This document shows, one piece after another, positions 26,569 to 34,824 of a DNA stretch of 64,000 nucleotides (position 1 is its first letter; every line of letters starts with the position of its first letter). The position numbers were made by a program, and so were the translations under genes. The notes under the pieces were generated by a model that worked only from the letters and a program-made list of their open reading frames with translations, was not told the origin of the DNA and did no database searches. The stretch comes from an uncultured bacterium. GTDB lineage: Bacteria > Desulfobacterota > Desulfovibrionia > Desulfovibrionales > Desulfovibrionaceae. The DNA lies in contig CAJMLK010000008.1 of assembly GCA_905214305.1 (NCBI GenBank), positions 10,301 through 74,300 of the forward strand. Reading direction: 5' to 3'.

Positions 26569-26724
26569 AGCGGTTTAACTTTGAAAAAGGTGCAGATGCT
26601 CTGCATCATCTGGCGCTGCACGAATGTGCAGTGCGCCACAGCGTGGCGTGGATTCAGCCGGAAAATGCGATTTCCAGCTGAATGAAAGCTTTGAAGTGTG
26701 AAGCAGTTCAAAGTTAATCTTCTC
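26568..26724. repeat. MITE-like element with terminal inverted repeats
   Basis: Ends GAGCGGTTTAACTTTGAA (26568-26585) and TTCAAAGTTAATCTTCTC (26707-26724) are imperfect inverted repeats of 18 bp (about 14 match). The interior contains nested GC-rich palindromes and no gene. Related in core sequence to the dispersed repeats elsewhere in the window. Confidence 0.55.
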
Positions 26725-26794
26725 CAGATGTAATGTTCCTGAATCTGGTCGATTCAGCAGGGTGCAGCCCAGAGTTGCATGCATCAGGGTTTGC

Positions 26795-26844
26795 GCACCA
26801 TAATGAAGAACCCCGGCCTTGGCCGGGGTTCTTCATTATGGTGC
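26795..26844. terminator. Perfect 24-bp palindrome, bidirectional terminator
   Basis: Arms 26795-26818 and 26821-26844 are exact reverse complements around TT; the GC core is CCCCGGCC/GGCCGGGG with AAGAA/TTCTT next to it. It lies between convergent genes. Confidence 0.75.
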
Positions 26845-26895
26845 AATGGGGCAAGCACCGCCAGCGCGGGGCATGCGCGGCGTAGTGCACGGTGT

Positions 26896-27606
26896 TTACA
26901 GGCTGCGCTCTTCAAGGCCGCCAGTGGCCCCGCCTTTTTTGGGCGGTTCGGTTACGGGTTGCAGGCCCGGCACGACGTCGTGCACTTCGGTGGGCGGCGC
27001 AAGCGGATTGGAGGCAGTCCTTTCAATAATCTTGCTGTCGCGCACAAAGATGGTGCAGGACAGGCCAAAGCATTCATTGATGGCGGCCACGGTTCCCTTG
27101 AGCGTTTCCTGATCATTCAGCGGCGGGGGAACCAGAAGGTAATAGGTGCGCGTACGTCCGCCCATGCGCGGCTCAACGGTGCAGGCCACGATCCATTCAT
27201 CCTGCCCGTCACCGTTCCAGTCCGCAATTGCCACCATGTTGACAGTGACGGTTTGCGTGACATGCCTGATGCGGAAGCCGTTGTCCCAGTGGGTGACGCG
27301 GCTGTCGGGCTGCACGGTGGCGGCAAAGGTATTGCCCAGATACACGTCGTGACTTGTCTCGCCGGTCATGAAAGAGGGAGAAAGCCGACGAAAGAGTGTT
27401 TCGCCATAATTTTTATAGCCCGCAAAAGACATGGGGGCCACGTAAGAGCCTTTGTCATCCAGCAGACTGCGGGCTTGAAGTTCTTTGGGCATGGCACGGG
27501 CCATGCGGATGAATTGATCTTTTTCCACCACAACCACGGGGCGGGTGGAGCAGCCGAAAAGCAGAACGCCCAGACAGAGCAGGGCGCAATAACGCGTGAT
27601 AGGCAT
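26896..27606 (-). CDS. Putative lipoprotein
   Basis: A 236-residue exported protein of unknown function. The start at 27606 gives a lipoprotein signal: MPITRYCALLCLGVLLFGCS, with LLFGC as lipobox. An ATG eleven codons upstream (27639) is also possible. The mature part includes DWNGDGQDEW, resembling a short calcium-binding or FG-GAP-like loop, and ends with a Gly/Pro-rich tail. No enzyme motif was recognised. It is convergent with the zinc-knuckle gene and divergent from the HlyD-like gene. Confidence 0.82.
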   Translation of the reverse strand: MPITRYCALLCLGVLLFGCSTRPVVVVEKDQFIRMARAMPKELQARSLLDDKGSYVAPMSFAGYKNYGETLFRRLSPSFMTGETSHDVYLGNTFAATVQPDSRVTHWDNGFRIRHVTQTVTVNMVAIADWNGDGQDEWIVACTVEPRMGGRTRTYYLLVPPPLNDQETLKGTVAAINECFGLSCTIFVRDSKIIERTASNPLAPPTEVHDVVPGLQPVTEPPKKGGATGGLEERSL

Positions 27607-27786
27607 GGTGACAGTTTTCTCCTGGCGGAGTTTTGACATGAAGCCGGGGTATGCGGCAATGCAGCCTTTGTATGCGTACGCCGAAGCCTTGTAAAGTGGG
27701 TTGCCCTGTCATTTCGGTCCGCATGGTATGGTATCTGCATATTTTCTACAGGCTGCCCCATTCATGTTTCAAGCCAAGGAAAAACC

Positions 27787-29010
27787 ATGCCCGAAGCCCT
27801 GTATATCGAAATGCCCCCGCGAAAAGGCGGCAAAAAATCCCTGTGGCTGCGCCTGTTGCCGCTATGGGCGCTGGTGCTGCTGCTTTTGGGCGGCGTCTGG
27901 CTGTGGCTGGTTCAGGGGCGCATAGCTAGCGACCGTGCCTTTCTTGACGCCATGGTGCATGTGGTTGCGCCGGAATTTTCCGCACCTGTGGAAGGTTTTT
28001 TTGTGCGCGAGGGCGACAGCGTGCGCCGTGGTCAACCCTTGTTGCGACTGAATGCCCGTGCCTATCAGGATAGACTTGCTGAGGCCGGTCGTGAGGGCGC
28101 GGCCCTGCGGGGCATGTCCGGGCAGCCTTCCGGGCCGCCCACGATGGAAGAAGCCGCCGCCCGGCTCAAGGCCGCGCAAGATGCCGAACAGGACATGGTG
28201 CGCCGTCTGGCCCTTGCCCGTAACGAAGAGGCCGCCAGCCTGCGCATGCAGCAGGACAGCGTGGCCTTGCACGTACGGCTGCAACTGGATTTGCGCTCCC
28301 TTGACGCGCAGGGTGGTGAGCGGTCCGTGGGAAAAAGCAGGTATGCCGCAGCCGTAAAGGCTGAATCGCAGGCGCGCGGGCAGATGGAGATGTCCAGAAC
28401 CGCATACGAAGAAACCAGCCGCATGCGCGCTGCGCTGGAGCAGGAGCTGGGTCGTATCCGGCAGGAAATGCTGCGCTACAAGCAGATGGCTTCGCGTCAG
28501 CGCTATGCACCGCTGCCCGCAGGCAGCGCCCGCAAGGGGCAGGAACATTCGCCGGTGGACGCCAGCCTGTACGCGCCTGTTGATGGTCGCGTGCTGCGCA
28601 TCACGGGTGTTGCCGGGCAGATGGCACGAAGCGGCGAAGCCCTTGTGCTGCTTTTGCCGGAAGGGGCGTCAGTATCGGAAAATTACTGGATGCTCGCCTA
28701 CTTTCCGCAAGACAGGGCCGGGGCCATCATGCCCGGGCAGCCCTGCCGCATGGAACTGGAAGATGGTCAGGTATTGCGCGGGGTGGTGGTTGACATGTTT
28801 GCGCCACAGGCGTTGCCCGGCGGCCAGCAGGAGCAGCCGCGCGGTGAGGGCGTTCAGGGCGGCCGGAATCAGAAAAACGGGGCATCTGCGGCATTGCATG
28901 TGCCGGTGCGCATCAGCGTGGAGCCGGGCGACAAGGCTCTGCCGCCGCCGGGCACACAGGCCCGGTGCGTGGTATTTACGCACGATTTGTGGGGATTTTA
29001 CGGCTTTTGA
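27787..29010 (+). CDS. HlyD/EmrA-like membrane fusion protein, orphan
   Basis: A 407-residue periplasmic adaptor anchored by one N-terminal membrane segment (LLPLWALVLLLLGGVWLWLV, about residues 23-42). It has a split lipoyl/biotinyl domain (VVAPEFSAPVEGFFVREGDSV and later DASLYAPVDGRVLRITG), with an alpha-helical hairpin of about 130 residues in between. Adaptors of this type link an inner-membrane pump to an outer-membrane channel. No ABC, MFS or TolC-like gene is adjacent, so its partner must be elsewhere. AAGGAAAAACC precedes the start. The TGA stop overlaps a repeat palindrome. Confidence 0.87.
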   Translation: MPEALYIEMPPRKGGKKSLWLRLLPLWALVLLLLGGVWLWLVQGRIASDRAFLDAMVHVVAPEFSAPVEGFFVREGDSVRRGQPLLRLNARAYQDRLAEAGREGAALRGMSGQPSGPPTMEEAAARLKAAQDAEQDMVRRLALARNEEAASLRMQQDSVALHVRLQLDLRSLDAQGGERSVGKSRYAAAVKAESQARGQMEMSRTAYEETSRMRAALEQELGRIRQEMLRYKQMASRQRYAPLPAGSARKGQEHSPVDASLYAPVDGRVLRITGVAGQMARSGEALVLLLPEGASVSENYWMLAYFPQDRAGAIMPGQPCRMELEDGQVLRGVVVDMFAPQALPGGQQEQPRGEGVQGGRNQKNGASAALHVPVRISVEPGDKALPPPGTQARCVVFTHDLWGFYGF

Positions 29011-29034
29011 GCAATTTCAAAGTGAAATTGCTCT
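29009..29034. repeat. Repeat core palindrome after the HlyD-like gene
   Basis: GAGCAATTT and AAATTGCTC around CAAAGTG, followed by GGCGGATGCGGCGG as in other copies. Its first bases are the TGA stop of the upstream gene. Confidence 0.75.
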
Positions 29035-29091
29035 GGCGGATGCGGCGGCCTGAGAGCCGCAAGAGCAAGGCATGCTCACGGAAACAGAGAG

Positions 29092-29164
29092 GCCCGGCCT
29101 TTTGCCACGTACGTGTCGCGGTTATGTACACGTTCATTGCAAAAGGCCGGGCTTTGCGATTTTT
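29092..29164 (+). terminator. Terminator-like long-loop hairpin
   Basis: GCCCGGCCTTTTGC and GCAAAAGGCCGGGC make a 14-bp perfect stem around a 33-base loop, followed by TTTGCGATTTTT. Confidence 0.7.
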
Positions 29165-29194
29165 GTTCACACGGCTGCTGAAAAGCAGTGTCTA

Positions 29195-29319
29195 GAGCAT
29201 TTAACACTTGAAATGCTCGCTTAAGGCAGGCAAAAGCCTGCCTTCTCGCATTTCGTGGCAAGGATTTTCAAGAAAATCCTTGCAGAGCAGTTAACTCATT
29301 TCATTCGTTAACTGCTCTA
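29195..29319. repeat. Composite hairpin repeat, copy 1
   Basis: Four palindromes in a row: GAGCATTT/AAATGCTC (29195-29218), AAGGCAGG/CCTGCCTT (29223-29244), AAGGATTTTC/GAAAATCCTT (29260-29281) and AGAGCAGTTAAC/GTTAACTGCTCT (29284-29318). The last abuts the TAG stop of the YcaO gene. A related copy is at 41353-41447. Confidence 0.75.
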
Positions 29320-31059
29320 TCCCTGCGTATCAAGCTGCTCCAGATGCCGGCGGGCAAAATCAAGGCCGGGGTCCAGCTCCAGAGCTGCCGACAGGTGGCG
29401 GCGGGCTTCTTCATTTTTGCCCATAAACTTTTCACACAGGCCAAGATTGGCAAGGTCCATGGCCGAGCCTTTGTCCACGCGCAGCACGGCGGCAAAGGCC
29501 GCTGCCGCTGCTTCGTAATCACCGGTTTTAAAGCGCGCTACGCCAAGCAGGTTGCCGTATTCCTTCATTTCCGGGCACAGCCTCACCGCTTCGGCCAAAG
29601 CGGGTATGGATTCGGCCCAACGCCCTTCAAGGGTGCCGGTATAGCCCAGATAAAAGGCTGCCAGCGCCTGGGCATCCGCATCGGGCTGCAAGGGCAGGGC
29701 CTGGGCGAAAAAGGCACGGGCGCTGTCCCTGTCTTCGGCCCGCAGGGCAAGCATGCCCTGAAAAAAGGGCAGAAAATGCGCGTCGGGGTAGCACTCTTCA
29801 AGTACGCGCAGGCCCTCGGCAGCAGTGGGAGCGTCAGCTTCTTCCACCAGCTTGCGGCCCACAAAAAGCCCCAGGCTCTGGTTGCGGTCACGCTCTCTGA
29901 AGGCCATGCCGGGTATGATATTGTAATGGGCCGGAATGCCCAGACGCGGATGCGTGGTTTCCACCGCATACATGGTCAATGGGCGGATGCCTTTCAGGGC
30001 CGCAAGCAGTTCCTGTCTGATGTCGCCGTTTTCCACCGTGGGCAGGCTTTCAAGGCTGACGGCGGGGCCATCAAGCAGCCATGCGGCTTCTTCAGGCGTG
30101 TTGAATTTGGGCAGGCCGGACGCCTCGTAGCAGGCATTGGTGCAAAAATCTCCGGCAAGCTGGGCCACCTCGGTCACCGCGCGAATGGCGGCCTTGGCCG
30201 GAGATGCGGCAGTGCCCGCCGTGAATACGATTTCTGAACTCTGGCCGAGGGTGGCCGGGTCCCAGGCTATGGCCGCCACTGTGGGCAGGGGCATGCCGAG
30301 GGAAAAATCCTTGAGCACCAGATGGACGCCTTCGCGCGCAAAGGCATCTATCAGCTGGCGGAGCACCGGATCATCGCAGGTGGCGGTATCGATAGTGGGG
30401 GTGGCGAGATGCCCGCGGTCCACAAGGCAGCACACATGGCGCTCAATCAGTTCGCTCAGCCCCTGAAGCAGCGACTCTTCAGGACTGTTGCCCGCAGAGG
30501 TTCCGTTGAATTCGCCCAGCAGCTTGAACCAGTCCAGCGGCAGCCACACTGTGGCTTCGTCTGGCAGACGCGTGGCCGGATAAAAATTCCAGCTTATAAG
30601 GTTCAGCACGCGCCGGGCCTTGTTTTCATCAAGGTCCTCACTGACGGAGCGCAGCATTTCAGCAAGCGGAATCAGGGCGCTGCCAAAGCGTTCTTCGGCT
30701 TCGCTCCACGTGGCCCGTTCCATATGGGGCCGCACCTGCCAAAAGTTGAAGAACGCATAGCGCTCCATAAGTTCCATAAGGGCAGACGCTTCGGCCTGCT
30801 CGGGGGACGAGCCTTTGCCCATCTGCTTGCGCGTGGGCATGATGCGTCGGGCATCGGCCCCGCATATGCTGAGAAAAACCGGAATGCCCAGTCGGCCAAT
30901 GTCCACCCTTTTGGTGTCGGCAAGAATGTCCAGATCGGCCACAGTCAACCGCTGGCGCACCCGGGCGATGGTTTGCGGCGGGCTCATGGTTTTGTCCAGA
31001 TCGCGGGTATAGCCCTTGGGGCAGGGGGCCAGATGTATGCGGGGCAGATGTGTGTTCAT
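29317..31059 (-). CDS. YcaO-domain protein with C-terminal TPR repeats
   Basis: A 580-residue cytosolic protein. YcaO enzymes use ATP to activate a backbone amide, giving azolines, thioamides or amidines in peptides and proteins; some act with other partners. The ATP-binding segment GKGSSPEQAEASALMELMER is at residues 81-100, and NGTSAGNSPEESLLQGLSEL follows near 185. Residues about 425-575 are TPR repeats (e.g. AQALAAFYLGYTGTLEGRW; GNLLGVARFKTGDYEAA). There is no Pro-rich PxPxP tail as in RiPP cyclodehydratases, no E1-like or TfuA gene beside it, and no obvious precursor peptide. The start is preceded by GGAGCGCCC and overlaps the methyltransferase stop by 4 bases (ATGA). Substrate unknown. 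Confidence 0.9.
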   Translation of the reverse strand: MNTHLPRIHLAPCPKGYTRDLDKTMSPPQTIARVRQRLTVADLDILADTKRVDIGRLGIPVFLSICGADARRIMPTRKQMGKGSSPEQAEASALMELMERYAFFNFWQVRPHMERATWSEAEERFGSALIPLAEMLRSVSEDLDENKARRVLNLISWNFYPATRLPDEATVWLPLDWFKLLGEFNGTSAGNSPEESLLQGLSELIERHVCCLVDRGHLATPTIDTATCDDPVLRQLIDAFAREGVHLVLKDFSLGMPLPTVAAIAWDPATLGQSSEIVFTAGTAASPAKAAIRAVTEVAQLAGDFCTNACYEASGLPKFNTPEEAAWLLDGPAVSLESLPTVENGDIRQELLAALKGIRPLTMYAVETTHPRLGIPAHYNIIPGMAFRERDRNQSLGLFVGRKLVEEADAPTAAEGLRVLEECYPDAHFLPFFQGMLALRAEDRDSARAFFAQALPLQPDADAQALAAFYLGYTGTLEGRWAESIPALAEAVRLCPEMKEYGNLLGVARFKTGDYEAAAAAFAAVLRVDKGSAMDLANLGLCEKFMGKNEEARRHLSAALELDPGLDFARRHLEQLDTQG

Positions 31060-31778
31060 GGGCGCTCCAAAATCAGGATGCTGTATACGCGGCGTTGCTC
31101 TTCGCCGTTGTCGTCGCTGGCTTTGACGCCGACGCGGCCCTCGATGACCTTGAACGTTTTTGCCGCCAGCTTGGCAAAATGCGGTTTGGCGCGGGCCATG
31201 TCTGTGCAGAACAGGGCCTTGCCGCCGGGGGCCAGGTGACGGTCTACAAATTTCACCAGAGGTCTGTGCAGATCGTCAAGGTAAAGGATTTCCGAGGCGG
31301 CCATAAGGTCAAATCCCCCGGCAAAGCGCGGGTCGCGCCCCGGAGCTGTCACGTCAACACGGGCGACCTCGATGATGTCCTGAAGATTGTTGCGCAGCAC
31401 GTTGGCTTTGGCAAATCTCAGGGCCTCGTCCACCACGTCGCTGGCCACCACACGGCTGAAGCCGTAGCGGGCGGCCACAAGGCTGAGCACTCCGCAGCCC
31501 GCGCCCAGCTCCAGCAGGCTCTTGCCCTGCGGATCATACTTGCGCAGCAGACGGCCAAGCACGAAAGAGCCGGGCCAGACCTTGGCCCACAGGGGCAGAT
31601 CCTTGAGTGGATCACGGATGGCGCGCTTTTGCAGCAGCTTGTCGAGATGCGACTGCATGTTGTTGATGGATAAAATATGCAGGGGATTTTCATCAACCTG
31701 CAACGGCTCGAAATCCACATCAAAATCGGCGCGGATCACGGCGAGAATATTGTCGAGTTCTTCCGTGCTTGTCGGCAT
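31056..31778 (-). CDS. Class I SAM methyltransferase coupled to YcaO gene
   Basis: A 240-residue methyltransferase resembling protein-lysine methyltransferases of the METTL21/ETF-beta group. It shows PLWAKVWPGSFVLGRLL, the SAM loop LLELGAGCGVLSLVAARYG near residue 88, the acidic ASDVV, and ASEILYLDDL in the position of the substrate-side motif of those enzymes. AAGGAAAATAC stands before the ATG. The 4-base overlap with the YcaO gene predicts equimolar, coupled production, so the two probably act on the same target. Family membership is a sequence judgement; the substrate is unknown. Confidence 0.88.
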   Translation of the reverse strand: MPTSTEELDNILAVIRADFDVDFEPLQVDENPLHILSINNMQSHLDKLLQKRAIRDPLKDLPLWAKVWPGSFVLGRLLRKYDPQGKSLLELGAGCGVLSLVAARYGFSRVVASDVVDEALRFAKANVLRNNLQDIIEVARVDVTAPGRDPRFAGGFDLMAASEILYLDDLHRPLVKFVDRHLAPGGKALFCTDMARAKPHFAKLAAKTFKVIEGRVGVKASDDNGEEQRRVYSILILERP

Positions 31779-32256
31779 GTATTTTCCTTAAAAACGAAGA
31801 TTAGAGCAGGGCTGAAATATCCATCCGCCAACGCGAATTTCTGCAAAATCCGTATCATGAGCCGCGCCCCGCGTGTGCGGTTGGCCGGGCTTGCGCCCTC
31901 GGGCCGCCCCCACGTTGAAAGCGGACGGTCATGCCATGCCGCAGGGCAAAGGTATTTCGACCGGGACAACGAAAAATGCTACGCAACAAGGGCAGCAGGG
32001 ATGCTTCGCCGTTACGCGGGCATTCATCGTGAGCATGCGTTGTTGGCGGAGTGCAAATTATCTTTTTACTAAGAATCTTCGTGCATGGCAACGTGCAATC
32101 TGCCGTGAAGGCGCGCACCGGGCCATGCGTGGCTTTGCGCCCGCAGGGAAGGAGAAGGCCCTGCGGCCCTGCCGCCTTGCACGCCCTCGACCACAGGAAA
32201 AAAATCTGGCATGCTGGCCTGACTTTTCGGTCTGTTACAGCAAAAGAGACGCAATC
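31779..32256. other. Divergent intergenic region
   Basis: 478 bases between the methyltransferase and prmA genes, which point away from each other. It must contain both promoters, but no strong -35/-10 pair or known RNA stood out. No gene was supported. Confidence 0.3.
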
Positions 32257-33105
32257 ATGAAGAAGATTTTTCAGCTTGAAATTATTGTGGGTGAAGACGC
32301 CTATGATCAGGCCCTTGGCCTGCTGACTCTGGAAGTGCCTTTCGGTTGGGAGGAAGAAAGCCTGCCCACCGGCGAAAGCCGTTTTCGTGTGCACTGCGAA
32401 AACGCCGATTTTATCCAAAACCTGCGCAGCGCTTTTGAGGCACGTCTGCCCGGGGCCAGATGCACGGTGCAAAGCCTTGAAGAGCAGGACTGGGTGGCCG
32501 CGTGGAAGCAGTTTTTTACTCCTGTGCCCTGCGGACGGCGCTTTGTTGTTCTGCCCCCCTGGCTGGCGGACAGTGAGGATTTTCCCGACCGCGTCAAGGT
32601 GCTCATCGAGCCTAAAAGCGCCTTCGGTACAGGCCATCACGCCACCACCGCCCTGTGCCTCATGGTGCTGAGCGACCTGCTGGACGCGGGGCGGGTATCC
32701 CCCGGCGAAAGCTTTCTTGACCTCGGTACAGGTTCCGGTGTGCTCGGCATTGCCTGCTGCAAAAGCGGCTTGCGGGGCGAAGGGCTGGACATTGATTCTC
32801 TGGCTGTGGACAACGCTCTGGAGAACCGCACGCTCAATCAGGTAGAAGAATTTGCCGTGGGGCAGGGCAGCATAGATGCCGTGCCGGGTAAAACCTATGA
32901 TCTTGTGCTGGCGAACATTCTGGCCCGGCCTCTCATTGAGCTTGCTCCGCTTATTGTGCAGGCGTGCAAACCCGGTGCGTGCCTTGTGCTTTCAGGGCTG
33001 CTGGAAATTCAGGCCGACAGTGTGGAAGCAGCCTACACTGCCCAGTGCCTGCCCAGGCCCCGGCGTGTGCTGGACGGCGAGTGGTGCGCGCTGGTGTGGG
33101 ACTAG
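32257..33105 (+). CDS. prmA: Ribosomal protein L11 methyltransferase
   Basis: A 282-residue cytosolic enzyme that methylates ribosomal protein L11. The catalytic domain is clear: IEPKSAFGTGHHATTALCL near residue 118, FLDLGTGSGVLGIACCKSG (SAM loop), GLDIDSLAV and LVLANILARPLIELAPLI, with the PrmA NxLA signature. The N-terminal third is a divergent substrate-recognition domain (WVAAWKQFFTPVPCGRRFVV). The ATG at 32257 follows AAAAGAGACGCAATC. A small membrane protein gene follows on the same strand. Confidence 0.94.
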   Translation: MKKIFQLEIIVGEDAYDQALGLLTLEVPFGWEEESLPTGESRFRVHCENADFIQNLRSAFEARLPGARCTVQSLEEQDWVAAWKQFFTPVPCGRRFVVLPPWLADSEDFPDRVKVLIEPKSAFGTGHHATTALCLMVLSDLLDAGRVSPGESFLDLGTGSGVLGIACCKSGLRGEGLDIDSLAVDNALENRTLNQVEEFAVGQGSIDAVPGKTYDLVLANILARPLIELAPLIVQACKPGACLVLSGLLEIQADSVEAAYTAQCLPRPRRVLDGEWCALVWD

Positions 33106-33120
33106 ACTGTGGCGGGCGGC

Positions 33121-33486
33121 ATGGCTGTTTTGCCTGCTGAAGGCATGCTTGCCGCCGCGAATGGCAGCTTGGGCGTTGTGGCGGCGGGCCAGCCGGTGAT
33201 CTGGCTGCCGCCGGACAGCGCCTTTTTTTGGACATGGGGCCTCATGCTGGCCCTGGGAGCGGCTGTTCAGCTTTTCGGATTGTTGTCGCGGCGCAGGCTT
33301 TTCCTGAGTGCCGGAGCATGCCTTGTGTGCGCTGCGGCCCTGCTGGACCGCGACCCCACCCTGTTTGTGGGGCAGCTTTTGCTGCTTGCGGGTCTTTTCT
33401 GGCTGTGTGCCCCTGCTGTTCAGGGCCCGCCGTTCGGCATGACGCAGACATCGAACACGGCAACAGAGAAAAGGTCCGGGATGTAA
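33121..33486 (+). CDS. Small membrane protein, unknown function
   Basis: About 121 residues with two or three hydrophobic segments (FFWTWGLMLALGAAVQLFGLL; LFLSAGACLVCAAALL; FVGQLLLLAGLFWLC). I do not recognise it. It begins only 15 bases after prmA stops, or 3 bases if the in-frame GTG at 33109 is used, so it is probably cotranscribed with prmA. Neither start has a strong ribosome-binding site. Confidence 0.65.
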   Translation: MAVLPAEGMLAAANGSLGVVAAGQPVIWLPPDSAFFWTWGLMLALGAAVQLFGLLSRRRLFLSAGACLVCAAALLDRDPTLFVGQLLLLAGLFWLCAPAVQGPPFGMTQTSNTATEKRSGM

Positions 33487-33708
33487 GCCTTTTCTCATGA
33501 TCTGCGCTGGCTTGGGCGGGGCATGGGGAGAATCCGTGCGCCGCTGCAAGCGTCCCCCCCCCTGTTTCCGCTTATCCATGCCGCTTTTTGCTGCTTCCGC
33601 ATGGCGCGGCGCAGGAATGCTGTGGCCGGGGCCTGTCTGGCAGTTTTCGTTGCCGCTGTTCGTGCGCCTGCTGCTTGTGCCTGCATGTTGTGCGGACAGC
33701 AGGCGGCA

Positions 33709-34590
33709 TCACCGGGGAGATTTTTCTCCCCAGCGCGGAATTGGCGGCGGAGTGTAGTTTTCCAGTTCTTGCAGGCTGCGGCCGGGCCGTACGGGGCGCC
33801 CCTGCCTGCCCCGCATCACGGGGCCGCAGGCTTGCGGCGTCAGCTCTTCCGGGATGGCTTCGGGGTCCGGGCGCAGAACATCTTCAGCTCTGGACAGAAA
33901 GGGCAGGGGGTCCACAAGCTTGCCTGTTGCATCACGCAGACCAAAATGCAGGTGCGCCCCGGTGGTGCGCCCGGTGCAGCCCACGAGGCCAATTTTTTCG
34001 CCCTTTTCTACCTTCTGCCCTTTGCGCGCCAGTGTTTTTTCAAGGTGCGCGTAACGGGCGGTCATGCCATCCTCCTGCAGGATATCCACAACAATGCCTG
34101 AAGCCCCGTCTGCGCCCGAGCGGATGACCTCGCCGCCCTTGTAGGCCACCACGGGCCAGCCAAGGCGGGCGCGCAGGTCAACGCCGCCGTGCTGGCGCAC
34201 CACCATGCCCCGGCGACTCAGCCAGGTGGGCATGCGGCGCGGGCCAAAGGGCGATGTCACCATTTCTTCAAGCGGCGGAAGCTGGCGCAGTTCAACCGGC
34301 AGAGACTCCGCGCCAGCGCCTGTTTCAGGCCGTCCTGTTTCTGCGGAACTTTCGTCTTGCGGGGCGTGTGCCGGTGGCGGCCCGCCTTTTTCCGGCGGCG
34401 GTGCGTCGATTTCGTGTGGTTGTTCGTGCGCCGGATCGAGTGCCGGATCGAGCGCCGGATCGGGCATCATATCGGGCATCACATTGTGTGCAGGGGTGGA
34501 AAGACTGTCGGTACGTTCATCCGCTAAAGCGGGAGAGTGGCCCAAAACTGCCAATGCAAGCAGCAGGCTCAACAGTGCAGCATTGCGCAT
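33709..34590 (-). CDS. M23 (LytM-type) metallopeptidase
   Basis: A 293-residue exported peptidoglycan hydrolase. A signal peptide (MRNAALLSLLLALAVLGHSPALA) precedes a Pro-rich linker with a DPAL tandem repeat, then the M23 domain. The zinc ligands look intact: HGGVDLRAR (HxxxD) and GAHLHFGL (HxH), with TARYAHL between them. GSGIVVDI-like and GLVGCTGRTTG segments are typical. The start at 34590 is supported by the signal peptide; the frame extends upstream without protein character. It is expected to cut peptide cross-links during growth or division. It is monocistronic, divergent from the pirin gene. Confidence 0.9.
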   Translation of the reverse strand: MRNAALLSLLLALAVLGHSPALADERTDSLSTPAHNVMPDMMPDPALDPALDPAHEQPHEIDAPPPEKGGPPPAHAPQDESSAETGRPETGAGAESLPVELRQLPPLEEMVTSPFGPRRMPTWLSRRGMVVRQHGGVDLRARLGWPVVAYKGGEVIRSGADGASGIVVDILQEDGMTARYAHLEKTLARKGQKVEKGEKIGLVGCTGRTTGAHLHFGLRDATGKLVDPLPFLSRAEDVLRPDPEAIPEELTPQACGPVMRGRQGRPVRPGRSLQELENYTPPPIPRWGEKSPR

Positions 34591-34824
34591 ATCATATCGC
34601 TGAACGGCGTGTTGCGCCGGTAAAGTGTTTGCTTGTGATCCAGAAAGTCCAGCCCGGTAAATGCGCGCTGTTGCTTCCTGAGCTGTTTTCTGCTTACCTG
34701 AGAAACGACACGGCAGAACTTGCGCGTCGCTGCAGTGAAGGTGTGCCGGTTTCAGGTACAGCATTCCGGCGGCGGCAGCAAGTTTTCTACATACAGGCGG
34801 GCATGCCCCGCCAAAGGAGATGGC

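Noticed and set aside
33523..34101. Plus-strand frame of 192 codons after the small membrane gene
   Set aside because: Runs into the antisense of the M23 peptidase and has no recognisable domain or ribosome-binding site.
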